In this document: in pieces, positions 24,516-33,375 of the stretch
How positions within the stretch are numbered: the first letter of the stretch is position 1
Layout: every line of letters begins with the position of its first letter
NCBI GenBank assembly: GCA_910585205.1
Contig: CAJUCC010000065.1
Coordinates: 1-64,000, forward strand
Origin: an uncultured Lachnospiraceae bacterium
GTDB taxonomy: Bacteria; Bacillota; Clostridia; Lachnospirales; Lachnospiraceae
Length of the DNA stretch: 64,000 nt
Reading direction: 5' to 3'
Notes under the pieces: generated by a model
Told to the model about the DNA's origin: nothing
The model's database searches: none
Seen by the model: the letters and a program-made list of their open reading frames with translations, nothing else
Position numbers and translations under genes: made by a program

Positions 24516-26003
24516 ATGGGTTTTTTTACAGATTTGAAAGAAGATCTGTCGCAGGCAGTCAATGAACTGATGCCGGAAGAGGATGTAAATGAGCTTCATG
24601 CTGCACACGATCCGGGAGCAGAGGCAGAGCAGGAATTGCCTTCGCCTGTGGAAGATGATTTGGCTTCGGAAGAGGATATTTGGGCGGAAAAAGAAAACTG
24701 GGCCGACGATACGGAATGGGAGGACGATCCCGATGCGGAAGAATTGTCGGCAGAAGATTATGCGAACAGAGAAATGACGGAAAAGTTAAATACAATGCTG
24801 GAGAAGCTTGACGAGCAGGAACAGGAGCAGGCCGGTTATCGGCAGACGAAATCCCTGATCGAGGCAGGACCGGACGAGCCGTGGGAAGCGGAACCGGAAG
24901 CGGATGATTTGTTCCGGCCGGAACCGGAGCCGGCAGTATTTGCCGGGAGCGTACCGGACGAGCAATCCGGGATGCCGGCGGAAGAGGAGACGGACGTATT
25001 GTCCGCCGCGGCGGAACCGGAAGCCGTATTGTCTGCCACGGCGGAGACGGAGCTGGCGGCGTTGATGGCAGCGGCGGAGACGGAGACAGTGCTGTCTGCC
25101 GGGCCGACGGAAGCGGAACCGGCTTTGACGGCGGAAGCGGAATTGACAATGGAACCGGCTGCGGAAGCGGTCGCGGAGGCAGAAGCAGAACCGCTTACGG
25201 AACCGGTCGCGGAGGCAGAAGCAGAACCGCTTACGGAACCGGCTGCGGAAGCGGTTGTGGAGCCGGCTGCGGAATCGGAACCGGAACCGGAAACTGCGGC
25301 GGCGGAATCAGAGCCGGCGGCGGACACGGGAGCAGCGGCGGAAAACGAAACGGAATCGCCGGCGGAGATACCGTCGGCAGCAGAAAATAAAGGGGTGGAA
25401 GACGTGGAAATGGATTGGAAAGTTGAGGGGGAAACAGAGATGGATACGATCGGCACGGCAGGAGCAGCGATGGAAGCGGCGGCAGACGTAACGGCGCAGC
25501 CGGTACAGACGGAAGCGGCGGCAGAGGAAACGGCATCGGGGCGGACGGCCAACGATGAGGTTGCGGTGATTACCGCAAGCATGAAGATTACGGGTGATAT
25601 GGTTTCCGACGGGTCGATGGACGTTGTCGGAACCGTAGAAGGCAATATTGATATTCTGGGTAAACTGAATATAACCGGTACGATTGTCGGAAATTCCAAG
25701 GCTATGGAAGTATATGCCGAAAATGCCAGAGTGACCGGAGAGATCACGACGGACGGCAGTGTGAAAGTGGGACAGAGTTCCGTTATTATCGGCAATATCT
25801 ATGCGACGAGCGCAGTGATTGCGGGTGCTGTCAAAGGCGATATTGACGTGCAGGGGCCGGTTGTTCTCGATACGACAGCCATAGTTATGGGTAATATCAA
25901 ATCCAAATCCGTACAGATTAATAATGGTGCGATTATCGAAGGTATGTGTTCGCAGTGCTATGCGGATGTGAATCCGACATCCTTCTTTGAATCGTTTCAA
26001 TAA
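24516..26003 (+). CDS. Bactofilin-type polymer-forming protein with long acidic arm
   Basis: 495 aa; bactofilins are usually 120-200 aa. The C-terminal 125 residues or so form the right-handed beta-helix domain with regular hydrophobic repeats (MKITGDMVSDGSMDVVGTVEGNIDIL, VTGEITTDGSVKVG, VIAGAVKGDIDV). About 350 residues before it are low-complexity, rich in Glu, Ala, Pro and Thr, and probably disordered. The N-terminal MGFFTDLKEDLSQAVNELM looks like a conserved short helix. I start at ATG 24516, eleven bases after GGAGG; two nearer Met codons are too close. Bactofilins polymerise without nucleotide and localise cell-wall enzymes, so a link with the deacetylase encoded upstream is plausible. 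Confidence 0.85.
   Translation: MGFFTDLKEDLSQAVNELMPEEDVNELHAAHDPGAEAEQELPSPVEDDLASEEDIWAEKENWADDTEWEDDPDAEELSAEDYANREMTEKLNTMLEKLDEQEQEQAGYRQTKSLIEAGPDEPWEAEPEADDLFRPEPEPAVFAGSVPDEQSGMPAEEETDVLSAAAEPEAVLSATAETELAALMAAAETETVLSAGPTEAEPALTAEAELTMEPAAEAVAEAEAEPLTEPVAEAEAEPLTEPAAEAVVEPAAESEPEPETAAAESEPAADTGAAAENETESPAEIPSAAENKGVEDVEMDWKVEGETEMDTIGTAGAAMEAAADVTAQPVQTEAAAEETASGRTANDEVAVITASMKITGDMVSDGSMDVVGTVEGNIDILGKLNITGTIVGNSKAMEVYAENARVTGEITTDGSVKVGQSSVIIGNIYATSAVIAGAVKGDIDVQGPVVLDTTAIVMGNIKSKSVQINNGAIIEGMCSQCYADVNPTSFFESFQ
25170..25241 (+). repeat. Perfect 36-bp tandem duplication in the bactofilin gene
   Basis: Two identical 36-bp units (25170-25205 and 25206-25241) encode a 12-residue V-A-E-A-E-A-E-P-L-T-E-P repeat in the disordered arm. 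Exact identity at DNA level points to recent slippage, so copy number may vary between strains. Confidence 0.85.
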
Positions 26004-26030
26004 GGAGAACATTTGGGAGCGGATGAATTT

Positions 26031-26729
26031 ATGATGCGGAGAATATTACTGAAGTTAAGCGGGGAAGCGCTGGCCGGAGACAAAAAGACCGGTTTTGATG
26101 AATCGACGGTAAGGCAGGTGGCTCTGCAGGTCAGAGAGCTGACCGAGGCGGGGATTCAGATGGGAATTGTGATCGGCGGCGGCAATTTCTGGCGGGGACG
26201 CACGAGCGAAAATATAGACAGGACGAAAGCGGATCAGATCGGGATGCTGGCTACCATTATGAACTGCATCTATGTATCGGAAATATTTCGCAGCGTCGGT
26301 ATGAAGACGAGTGTTTTGACACCGTTTGAATGCGGTTCCTTTACGAAGCTTTTTTCCAAAGACCGGGCCAATAAATATTTTGCACACGGCATGGTTGTCT
26401 TTTTTGCCGGCGGTACAGGACATCCGTATTTTTCGACGGATACGGGCGTTGTACTGCGTGCCATTGAAGTGGAAGCGGATGTGATCCTGCTGGCGAAGGC
26501 GGTGGACGGAGTATATGACGACGATCCGCGCACAAATCCGGCGGCCCGAAGATATGACGAGATTTCCATTGACGAAATTATCGCCGGAAATCTGCAGGTG
26601 GTGGATATGACCGCGTCTATTCTGGCGAGAGATAATAAGATGCCGATGTGGGTATTCGGACTGCATGAAGAAAACAGCATTGTAAATACCGTGAAAGGGA
26701 ACTTTCACGGGACAAAGGTTACGGTTTAG
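26031..26729 (+). CDS. pyrH: UMP kinase
   Basis: 232 aa. It phosphorylates UMP to UDP in pyrimidine nucleotide synthesis. Seen: LLKLSGEALAG at the N-terminus, IVIGGGNFWRG, RTKADQIGMLATIMN, FFAGGTGHPYFSTDT and VDGVYDDDP, all hallmarks of bacterial PyrH. The start is uncertain: ATG 26031 gives the usual N-terminus, but AAGGAG stands five bases before an in-frame TTG at 26013, which would add six residues. The gene leads to frr 14 bases on, as in many Firmicutes. Confidence 0.95.
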   Translation: MMRRILLKLSGEALAGDKKTGFDESTVRQVALQVRELTEAGIQMGIVIGGGNFWRGRTSENIDRTKADQIGMLATIMNCIYVSEIFRSVGMKTSVLTPFECGSFTKLFSKDRANKYFAHGMVVFFAGGTGHPYFSTDTGVVLRAIEVEADVILLAKAVDGVYDDDPRTNPAARRYDEISIDEIIAGNLQVVDMTASILARDNKMPMWVFGLHEENSIVNTVKGNFHGTKVTV

Positions 26730-26743
26730 CAGGAGGAAAGGCT

Positions 26744-27295
26744 ATGGACGAGAGAGTAAAAAAATATGAGGGGAAGATGCAGAAGGCCTATGACTTTTTA
26801 TTGTCGGATTTTGCGACAATACGGGCGGGACGTGCCAATCCCCATGTGCTGGATAAGATACGGGTGGATTATTACGGGACGCCTACGCCGATTCAACAGG
26901 TGGGGAATGTTTCGGTTCCCGAGCCGCGGATGATTCAGATCGCGCCATGGGAGAAGAACCTTCTGAAGGTGATTGAGAAGGCGATTCAGACTTCCGATCT
27001 GGGTATCAACCCGTCCAACGACGGCTCCGTGATCCGCCTTGTGTTCCCGGAACTGACAGAGGAACGCAGAAAAGAGCTGGTGAAGGACGTCAAGAAAAAG
27101 GGAGAGGAAGGCAAGGTGGCAGTCCGCAATATCCGCCGGGACGGAAACGACTCTTTCAAAAAGCTTGCCAAAACCGAGGTTTCCGAAGACGAAATCAAGC
27201 AGCTTGAGGATGAGCTGCAAAAGATAACGGATAAGTTTATCAAAGAGATCGATAAGGCAGTGGAAGAGAAATCAAAGGAAATTCTTACCGTATAA
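26744..27295 (+). CDS. frr: Ribosome recycling factor
   Basis: 183 aa, the usual length. Seen: FATIRAGRANPHVLDKIRVDYYGTPTPI, NVSVPEPRMIQIAPWE, KAIQTSDLGINPSNDGSVIRLVFP, LTEERRKELVKDVKK. With EF-G it splits post-termination ribosomes. AGGAGGAAAG precedes the ATG. It follows pyrH closely and a terminator-like hairpin comes after it. Confidence 0.97.
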   Translation: MDERVKKYEGKMQKAYDFLLSDFATIRAGRANPHVLDKIRVDYYGTPTPIQQVGNVSVPEPRMIQIAPWEKNLLKVIEKAIQTSDLGINPSNDGSVIRLVFPELTEERRKELVKDVKKKGEEGKVAVRNIRRDGNDSFKKLAKTEVSEDEIKQLEDELQKITDKFIKEIDKAVEEKSKEILTV

Positions 27296-27318
27296 AAGTG
27301 TAGTCAGTACGAAAGACT

Positions 27319-27350
27319 AAGGGGGCAGGCATCGAATCTTGCCTCCCTTT
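27319..27350 (+). terminator. Terminator-like hairpin between frr and uppS
   Basis: AAGGGGGCA (27319-27327) pairs with TGCCTCCCTT (27340-27349) with one bulged T, followed by TTCTGTTGT. The T run is weak, so part of the transcription may read through into uppS. Confidence 0.5.
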
Positions 27351-27384
27351 CTGTTGTCATGCATCCGAAAAAGAGGAAAATCAT

Positions 27385-28092
27385 ATGGAAATACCGAATC
27401 ATGTAGCGATCATACTGGACGGAAACGGCCGCTGGGCAAAGAGCAGAAATATGCCGCGGAATTACGGACATGTACAGGGAGCGAAGCAGGTGGAGCTGAT
27501 TTGCGAAAAAGCATATAAGATGGGAATACAGTATTTGACGGTATATGCTTTTTCCACGGAAAACTGGAGCAGACCGAAAGAGGAAGTGGATGCGCTGATG
27601 AAACTGCTGCGCAATTATATGAAAACCTGCCTGAAAACGGCCGAAAAGAACCGGATGTGTGTCCGGGTGATCGGGGATAAGTCAAGGCTGGACGCGGATA
27701 TTCGGGAGCGGATTGCGGAACTGGAGCGCGCGACGGCAAATAACGACGGCCTGCATTTCCAGATCGCCATCAATTACGGTTCGAGAGACGAGATCAGACG
27801 GGCTGTCAGACAGATCGGGGAAGCGATCCGGCAGGGAGCGCTGCAGCCGGAAGACATTTCGGAGGAATTGATTGCCACACATCTGGATACCCGGGGGATA
27901 CCGGAGCCGGATCTGCTGATTCGCACTTGTGGAGAACAGCGGCTGTCCAATTTTCTGCTCTGGCAGCTTGCCTATACGGAATTTTATGTAACGCCTGTCG
28001 CCTGGCCGGATTTTGACGAAGTGGAATTGGGTAAAGCCGTCGAAGCATACAATACAAGAGACAGACGTTACGGCGGCGTAAAGGAGGCTTAA
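27385..28092 (+). CDS. uppS: Isoprenyl transferase (undecaprenyl diphosphate synthase)
   Basis: 235 aa. It adds isopentenyl units in cis to farnesyl diphosphate to give the lipid carrier for cell-wall synthesis. Seen: the active-site Asp in ILDGNGRWAKSRNMPRNYGH, VYAFSTENWSRP, the INYGSRDEI block and the signature PEPDLLIRTCGEQRLSNFLLWQ followed by EFYVTPVAWPDF. GAGGAAAA is the ribosome site. It starts the lipid/isoprenoid operon. Confidence 0.97.
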   Translation: MEIPNHVAIILDGNGRWAKSRNMPRNYGHVQGAKQVELICEKAYKMGIQYLTVYAFSTENWSRPKEEVDALMKLLRNYMKTCLKTAEKNRMCVRVIGDKSRLDADIRERIAELERATANNDGLHFQIAINYGSRDEIRRAVRQIGEAIRQGALQPEDISEELIATHLDTRGIPEPDLLIRTCGEQRLSNFLLWQLAYTEFYVTPVAWPDFDEVELGKAVEAYNTRDRRYGGVKEA

Positions 28093-28093
28093 T

Positions 28094-28945
28094 ATGGGAA
28101 AGCGGATTGCAGGGGGCTTTGCCGTAGCAGTGCTTGCCGTAGCGGCTCTTTTGGCCGGCGGTATCTGTCTGGCGGCGATACTGCTGCTTATCTCCTGTAT
28201 TGCATACCGGGAATTGTGCAGGGCGACAGGGGTTTCGGCAGACGGCCGTGCTCCCGGCCTGCTGGAGGGCGTGGGATATGGGGGCATTGCCTTGTATTAT
28301 CTGCTGCTCTGGCAGTATGGTTCGGGACTCGGGCCCGTTACGGGGGAGAAAATGGCTCTGTTTCTCTTTATGCTTTTGATCGGCGAGCTGATGCTGATGA
28401 TGGCGGTCTATGTGCTGACATTTCCCCGATACCGGTCGGAGCAGGTGACGGCTGCCTTTTTCTGCATGATCTATGGGCCTGTGATGCTTTCGTTTATCTA
28501 TCTGACGGAAAGTCTGCAGTATGGCGCTTACATTGTATGGATGATATTTATCAGTTCATGGGTATGCGATACCTGTGCTTATTTTACGGGTGTGACATGC
28601 GGAAAGCACCGCATGGCGCCCGTGCTCAGTCCGAAGAAATCGGTGGAGGGAGCAATCGGCGGTGTGGCCGGCTCCGCACTGGCCGGCGTTTTGTTTTCCT
28701 TTTTCCTTGTGGAGAACGTGATACCGGATCAGGGTGTCACATGGGCGTTTGCCGTGATCGGCGGCATCGGTGCGGTGATTTCGCAGATCGGTGATCTGGC
28801 GGCTTCGGCCATTAAAAGGAATCATGATATTAAGGACTATGGAACATGCATTCCGGGCCATGGCGGCATTATGGACCGGTTTGACAGTGTGATATTTACG
28901 GCGCCGGTCATATATTTTATGGCGCGGCTGTTGATAGGGGCATAG
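28094..28945 (+). CDS. cdsA: Phosphatidate cytidylyltransferase
   Basis: 283 aa, about eight membrane helices. It makes CDP-diacylglycerol from phosphatidate and CTP. The C-terminal signature is present: SAIKRNHDIKDYGTCIPGHGGIMDRFDS, with SPKKSVEGAIGG before it. The first half is more variable, as usual. It begins one base after uppS ends, with AAGGAGG inside the uppS end, so translation is coupled. Confidence 0.95.
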   Translation: MGKRIAGGFAVAVLAVAALLAGGICLAAILLLISCIAYRELCRATGVSADGRAPGLLEGVGYGGIALYYLLLWQYGSGLGPVTGEKMALFLFMLLIGELMLMMAVYVLTFPRYRSEQVTAAFFCMIYGPVMLSFIYLTESLQYGAYIVWMIFISSWVCDTCAYFTGVTCGKHRMAPVLSPKKSVEGAIGGVAGSALAGVLFSFFLVENVIPDQGVTWAFAVIGGIGAVISQIGDLAASAIKRNHDIKDYGTCIPGHGGIMDRFDSVIFTAPVIYFMARLLIGA

Positions 28946-28949
28946 ACAA

Positions 28950-30107
28950 ATGAAAAAGATAGCGATTTTGGGATCGACCGGATCCATCGGGACACAGACG
29001 TTGGAAATTGTCAGAAACCACAGAGACGAAATACAGGTGACGGCGCTGGCGGCGGGCAGGAATGCGGCGCTGCTGGAAGCGCAGATACGGGAATTCGCTC
29101 CCCGGCTGGCGGTTCTCTGGGACGAGGCGGCATGCAGAGATCTGCGGGAGCGCGTGCGCGGTCTGGATGTCAAGGTGGCTTCCGGCATGGAAGGACTTCT
29201 GGAGATTGCGTCTATGGAGGAAGCGGATGCGCTGGTGACGGCCGTGGTGGGAATGATCGGGGTGCGTCCCACACTGACGGCGATAGAACACGGCAAGGAC
29301 ATTCTGCTGGCCAATAAGGAAACGCTGGTGACGGCGGGGCATCTGCTGATGCCGCTTGCCAGGGAAAAAGGCGTGTCCATCCTCCCGGTGGACAGCGAGC
29401 ACAGCGCCATCTTTCAGGCGCTGAACGGAGAGCGGGATAACCGTATCCGAAAGATTCTGCTGACGGCGTCCGGCGGGCCGTTCCGCGGCAAAAAGCGGGA
29501 GGAATTGGCGGGAATGCAGGTGGAAGATGCCCTGAAGCATCCGAACTGGTCAATGGGGCGCAAGATCACCATTGATTCGGCAACGCTTGTAAACAAGGGA
29601 CTGGAAGTGATGGAAGCGAAATGGCTGTTCGGTGTGGAGGCCGACCGGATTCAGGTGGTGGTGCAGCCGCAGAGCATTATCCATTCGATGGTGGAGTTTG
29701 TCGATGGCAGTATTATCGCCCAGATGGGTCTGCCGGATATGAAGCTGCCGATTCAGTACGCTTTGTTTTACCCGGACAGAAGACCGATGGAACAGCCGTC
29801 GCTCGATTTTTATGAGCTGGCCCGGATTACGTTTGAGAAACCGGATACCGGGACGTTCGAGGGCCTTGCGCTTGCCTTTGAAGCGATGAAAGCGGGCGGC
29901 AGTATGCCGACGGTATACAATGCGGCCAATGAGACGGCGGTCGGTCTGTTTCTGGAACGGAAGATTTCTTTTCTGCAGATACCGGAGATAATTGCCTGCT
30001 GCATGCGGCGCCACACGGTCATTCCCAATCCGGGGGTGGAGCAGATTCTGGAAACGGAGCGATGGACGGCAGAGCTGGCGCAGACATATGCGGCAGGGGT
30101 GAAGTGA
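28950..30107 (+). CDS. dxr: 1-deoxy-D-xylulose-5-phosphate reductoisomerase
   Basis: 385 aa. Second step of the MEP isoprenoid pathway: DXP to MEP with NADPH. Seen: the NADPH-binding GSTGSIGTQTLEIV, LLANKETLVTAG, the metal/substrate block PVDSEHSAIFQAL, and LTASGGPFRG, HPNWSMGRKITIDSATLVNKGLE. It lies four bases after cdsA. The window carries two MEP genes, this and ispG. Confidence 0.97.
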   Translation: MKKIAILGSTGSIGTQTLEIVRNHRDEIQVTALAAGRNAALLEAQIREFAPRLAVLWDEAACRDLRERVRGLDVKVASGMEGLLEIASMEEADALVTAVVGMIGVRPTLTAIEHGKDILLANKETLVTAGHLLMPLAREKGVSILPVDSEHSAIFQALNGERDNRIRKILLTASGGPFRGKKREELAGMQVEDALKHPNWSMGRKITIDSATLVNKGLEVMEAKWLFGVEADRIQVVVQPQSIIHSMVEFVDGSIIAQMGLPDMKLPIQYALFYPDRRPMEQPSLDFYELARITFEKPDTGTFEGLALAFEAMKAGGSMPTVYNAANETAVGLFLERKISFLQIPEIIACCMRRHTVIPNPGVEQILETERWTAELAQTYAAGVK

Positions 30108-30159
30108 CTGCTTTACCCACGGCCGGTTTCAAAACCAAAATGTTTTAGAAGGTGATAGA

Positions 30160-31224
30160 TTGACGATCCTTATTTTTATTCTGATTATCTGTATTATCGT
30201 TATATCCCATGAGATGGGGCATTTTCTGCTTGCCAAAGCCAATGGCATTACGGTAAAGGAATTTTTTGTCGGCATGGGGCCGACGCTCTGGTCGTTTACA
30301 AAGGGCGGAACAAAATATTCCGTAAAGCTGTTTCCGGTCGGCGGCGCCTGTGTATTTGAGGGAGAGGACGGCAAGGCGGATGAGGACGAAGACGGAGAGG
30401 CTGTTCCGCTGTCCGCCGGCGCATTTCCCAACGCCAATGTATGGGCGCGGATGTCGACCGTTGTGGCAGGGCCGGTTTTTAACTTTATTCTGGCATATCT
30501 GCTGGCAATAATTATAGTGGGAACGACATATTCGGACATACCGGTTGTACAGGATGTAATTCCCGGGTTTGCCGCGGAAGAGGCGGGAATGCGCAGCGGC
30601 GACCGGATTGTGCGCATGGACGGCGAGCGGGTTTACCTGGCGCGGGAGGTCAATCTCATTACAACGCTGCGGCAGGGCGAGACGATTACGGTGGAATATA
30701 TCCGGGACGGCGAGACGCGGGAGGCCGTTCTGACGCCGAAGCTGGATGCGGAAAGCGGACGCTATCTGTTGGGACTGCAGGGATATACGGAATATATCCG
30801 CTGTTCACCGCTGGAGACATTCCGCTACGGATATTATGAAGTGCGTTACGGCCTGAAAGCCACCGTCAAGAGTCTGCAGATGCTGGTGCAGGGAAAAGCG
30901 GATAAAAATGAAGTCTCCGGTCCGATCGGCATTGCCGTATTGGTGGATGACGTGGCAGAACAGACAAGGCCGTACGGCATCGGAGTGATGATTATCAATC
31001 TGATGAATCTGGCGATGCTGCTCTCGGTGAATCTGGGTGTGCTGAACCTTCTGCCGCTCCCGGCGCTGGACGGCGGCAGGCTGGTATTTCTGCTGCTGGA
31101 GGTGGTGCGCGGCAAGCCGATACCGCCCGAGAAGGAAGGCATGGTGCATCTGGCGGGATTTGCGGTGCTCTGCGGCCTGATGGTGCTGATTATGTACAAT
31201 GATATTGTGAAACTGATTCACTGA
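30160..31224 (+). CDS. rseP: Site-2 protease RseP/RasP (membrane zinc metalloprotease)
   Basis: 354 aa. Zinc motif ISHEMGHFLLAKANG in TM1 (His-Glu-x-x-His), one central PDZ domain (about 125-205, VIPGFAAEEAGMRSGDRIVRMDG), and LLPLPALDGGRLVFLL near the C-terminus carrying the third metal ligand. It cuts anti-sigma factors and leftover signal peptides within the membrane. The start is TTG 30160, with GAAGGTGA upstream. The position after dxr is standard in Firmicutes. Confidence 0.95.
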   Translation: MTILIFILIICIIVISHEMGHFLLAKANGITVKEFFVGMGPTLWSFTKGGTKYSVKLFPVGGACVFEGEDGKADEDEDGEAVPLSAGAFPNANVWARMSTVVAGPVFNFILAYLLAIIIVGTTYSDIPVVQDVIPGFAAEEAGMRSGDRIVRMDGERVYLAREVNLITTLRQGETITVEYIRDGETREAVLTPKLDAESGRYLLGLQGYTEYIRCSPLETFRYGYYEVRYGLKATVKSLQMLVQGKADKNEVSGPIGIAVLVDDVAEQTRPYGIGVMIINLMNLAMLLSVNLGVLNLLPLPALDGGRLVFLLLEVVRGKPIPPEKEGMVHLAGFAVLCGLMVLIMYNDIVKLIH

Positions 31225-31247
31225 CAGGCGATCAAAAGGAGAATATT

Positions 31248-32057
31248 ATGCGGATACGATCCGGTGTATACTGGTCGAAGGGCGCGGGACATGGGAAGAA
31301 TCAGGACTCTCTTTCCCTGCAGCACGTTCTGCTGCGGACAGGAGAGTGCCTGTTTGCCATAGTCTGTGACGGGATAGGCTCGCTTCCGTATTCGGAGGAG
31401 GCGAGTGGTTATGCCGTCCGCCGGATGACCGACTGGTTTTATCATGAAGGAAAAGAACTGATCTGCCGCGGCCGTTCGAAAGAGTTGATTTTACTTGCTC
31501 TGCAAAAGCAATGCTGCCGCATGCAGGAAGAACTCGTACGGTTCCAGCGGATGCGGGGTATACAGACAGGGACCACATGCAGCGCGGTGCTGCTTCACAA
31601 CAGAAGATATTATCTGATCCATATCGGCGACAGCCGAATCTACCGAATCCGGAAATCAAAATTTCCCATAGGAACACAATTTTATTATGTACGCAGTATG
31701 ACAAAAGCCCACACAGACAGTCAGGGGCGTCTTTTGCGCTGCCTTGGAATGGACGGCGGCGACCGGGCGGTAATCGAAACCGGGCGACTGGCGAAAGGGA
31801 CCGGCCTGCTGCTCTGCACGGACGGGTTTTGCTATGGGGAGGAAAAGACACTGCGAAAAAAGATCGGACAGGCGCTGGGGCCGCTGATCGGTTCCGGCGG
31901 CAGGTTTCGGGGCGGTGTGGGCGGCCGGCAGGGAAGGGGAAAGAAACATACGGACGGGGACCGGGGGATTGACAGGCGTCTGGAAGTATTGGGAGAGCAG
32001 GCGAAGGCGGCGGGCGGCAGGGATGACATGGCGGCGGCAGGGATTCTGGTAACGTAG
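31248..32057 (+). CDS. PP2C-family Ser/Thr protein phosphatase
   Basis: 269 aa. PP2C landmarks: GKNQDS with the first metal Asp, FAIVCDGIGS, GTTCSAVLL, LIHIGDSRIYRI, LLCTDGFCYG and a late GGRDDMAAAGILV. Sequence between about 205 and 245 is rich in Gly, Arg and Lys and looks like a loop insertion. It should reverse phosphorylation by the kinase encoded 60 bases downstream. AAAGGAG precedes the ATG. In most Firmicutes such pairs (prpC-prkC) lie near the rlmN-rsgA genes; here the pair interrupts the isoprenoid operon. Confidence 0.85.
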   Translation: MRIRSGVYWSKGAGHGKNQDSLSLQHVLLRTGECLFAIVCDGIGSLPYSEEASGYAVRRMTDWFYHEGKELICRGRSKELILLALQKQCCRMQEELVRFQRMRGIQTGTTCSAVLLHNRRYYLIHIGDSRIYRIRKSKFPIGTQFYYVRSMTKAHTDSQGRLLRCLGMDGGDRAVIETGRLAKGTGLLLCTDGFCYGEEKTLRKKIGQALGPLIGSGGRFRGGVGGRQGRGKKHTDGDRGIDRRLEVLGEQAKAAGGRDDMAAAGILVT

Positions 32058-32117
32058 CGCGCAGACAATCCGTGATACATACGCTGTAATAAAACGGAAA
32101 AAGGGAGGGATTTCTTT

Positions 32118-33278
32118 ATGGAAGAAGGCAGGTATCGGGTAATCAGAAAACTGGGAGAGGGAGGCAGCGGGGCGGTCTGCCTTGTATGGGACAAGCGGCT
32201 TGCACGATATTGGGGGATGAAACGGATTGCACTGGAAACGGAGGAAGGACGAATCGCGGCGGAACGGGAGATCGAAGTTCTGAAGGGAATCCGGCGGGAA
32301 GGGATTCCCATGCTTGCGGATGTTTTCTATGAAACGGATGCGGTCTGTCTGGTTATGGAATATATGGAAGGGGAATCTCTGGAAGAAAAGGTGCGGCGGG
32401 AGGGAGCGATGGAGGAAACGGCGGCGGTTGGATATGCTTTGCAGCTCGCGGAGACGGTGGGATTTTTGCATGGACATGCCGGGCTGGTGCACGGTGATCT
32501 GAAGCCGATGAATGTGATCTGCCATAACGGAAAGCTTTCGCTGCTCGATTTTGGAGGGGCGGACTTTTTATACCGGAGCAATGGAAAGGGGGAGGCGGGC
32601 AGCTTTTATACACCGGGTTACGGGGCGCCGGAGCTGACGGCGGGCGGCGCCGTGTCGGTGAGAAGCGATGTCTATGCGTTCGGCGCGGTCTTTTTCTACC
32701 TTTTGACGGGAGAGAGGCCGGATGCATGCCGGGGAATCTATCCGGTGCGGGAGCAGCGGCCTGAGATTTCCCGAGAGGCGGAACGACTGATTCTGACATG
32801 TACGGCGGCAGATCCCCGGCAGCGGTATGGAAGTATGGAGGAGATTGCGGCGCAGTTGCAGGCAATGCCAAAAAGCCTCGACGGGAGCGGGATATGGAGA
32901 AAGCAAAAGAAGGACGGCGGGAGACTGTTTCGGTGTGTCCGCAATGTGCTTTTGACGGAAGGCGGTACAGGCAGCGGCAGAGCAGCCCTGCTTCTGGCAG
33001 CCGGCATTTTGTCAGGAATGGCGGGAATGGCAGTACGGGCAGAACGGAAACCGGATCTTCTCCCGGTTACAATCCGCACCGACGCGGGCGATAAGCTGCT
33101 GATTGATTTTCAGAGCGTCTATTATACGGACGAAGATCCGGTTTTTGAAGTGCCGCTGAAATATTTTCAGGAAGGCCGGGAATACGAAGTGACGATCCGG
33201 CAGAGCGAACGGGGCGGCCCGGCGGTGCGTGAGCGGACATTTGTCATATGTGCGGAGGCGGTAAAGGGTCAGAAATGA
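32118..33278 (+). CDS. Membrane-anchored Ser/Thr protein kinase
   Basis: 386 aa. Kinase domain about 6-255: Gly loop GEGGSGAV (13-20), Lys35 in GMKRI, hinge VMEYMEG, catalytic loop HGDLKPMN with Asp127, and DFGGA. The Arg of the usual HRD is Gly here (HGD), which is seen in some bacterial kinases of the RD-minus type. A basic linker, one TM helix (about 290-306) and a small external domain of about 75 aa follow; no PASTA repeats, so it is not a typical PrkC. AGGGAGGG lies before the ATG. It probably works with the adjacent PP2C phosphatase. Confidence 0.87.
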   Translation: MEEGRYRVIRKLGEGGSGAVCLVWDKRLARYWGMKRIALETEEGRIAAEREIEVLKGIRREGIPMLADVFYETDAVCLVMEYMEGESLEEKVRREGAMEETAAVGYALQLAETVGFLHGHAGLVHGDLKPMNVICHNGKLSLLDFGGADFLYRSNGKGEAGSFYTPGYGAPELTAGGAVSVRSDVYAFGAVFFYLLTGERPDACRGIYPVREQRPEISREAERLILTCTAADPRQRYGSMEEIAAQLQAMPKSLDGSGIWRKQKKDGGRLFRCVRNVLLTEGGTGSGRAALLLAAGILSGMAGMAVRAERKPDLLPVTIRTDAGDKLLIDFQSVYYTDEDPVFEVPLKYFQEGREYEVTIRQSERGGPAVRERTFVICAEAVKGQK

Positions 33279-33290
33279 TCGGTATATAAA

Positions 33291-33319
33291 TTGTTTTTTA
33301 TCCCGATTAATGATAAGAT
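33291..33319 (+). promoter_or_regulatory. Candidate promoter for ispG-polC
   Basis: TTGTTT (33291-33296) and TAAGAT (33314-33319) with a 17-bp spacer, in the 97-bp gap after the kinase gene. Both boxes are imperfect. Confidence 0.35.
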
Positions 33320-33375
33320 AGGAGGAAAAGAAAAAGAACAGATAAAAAGCGGCAGAGAGATTCAGGAGGATAATC

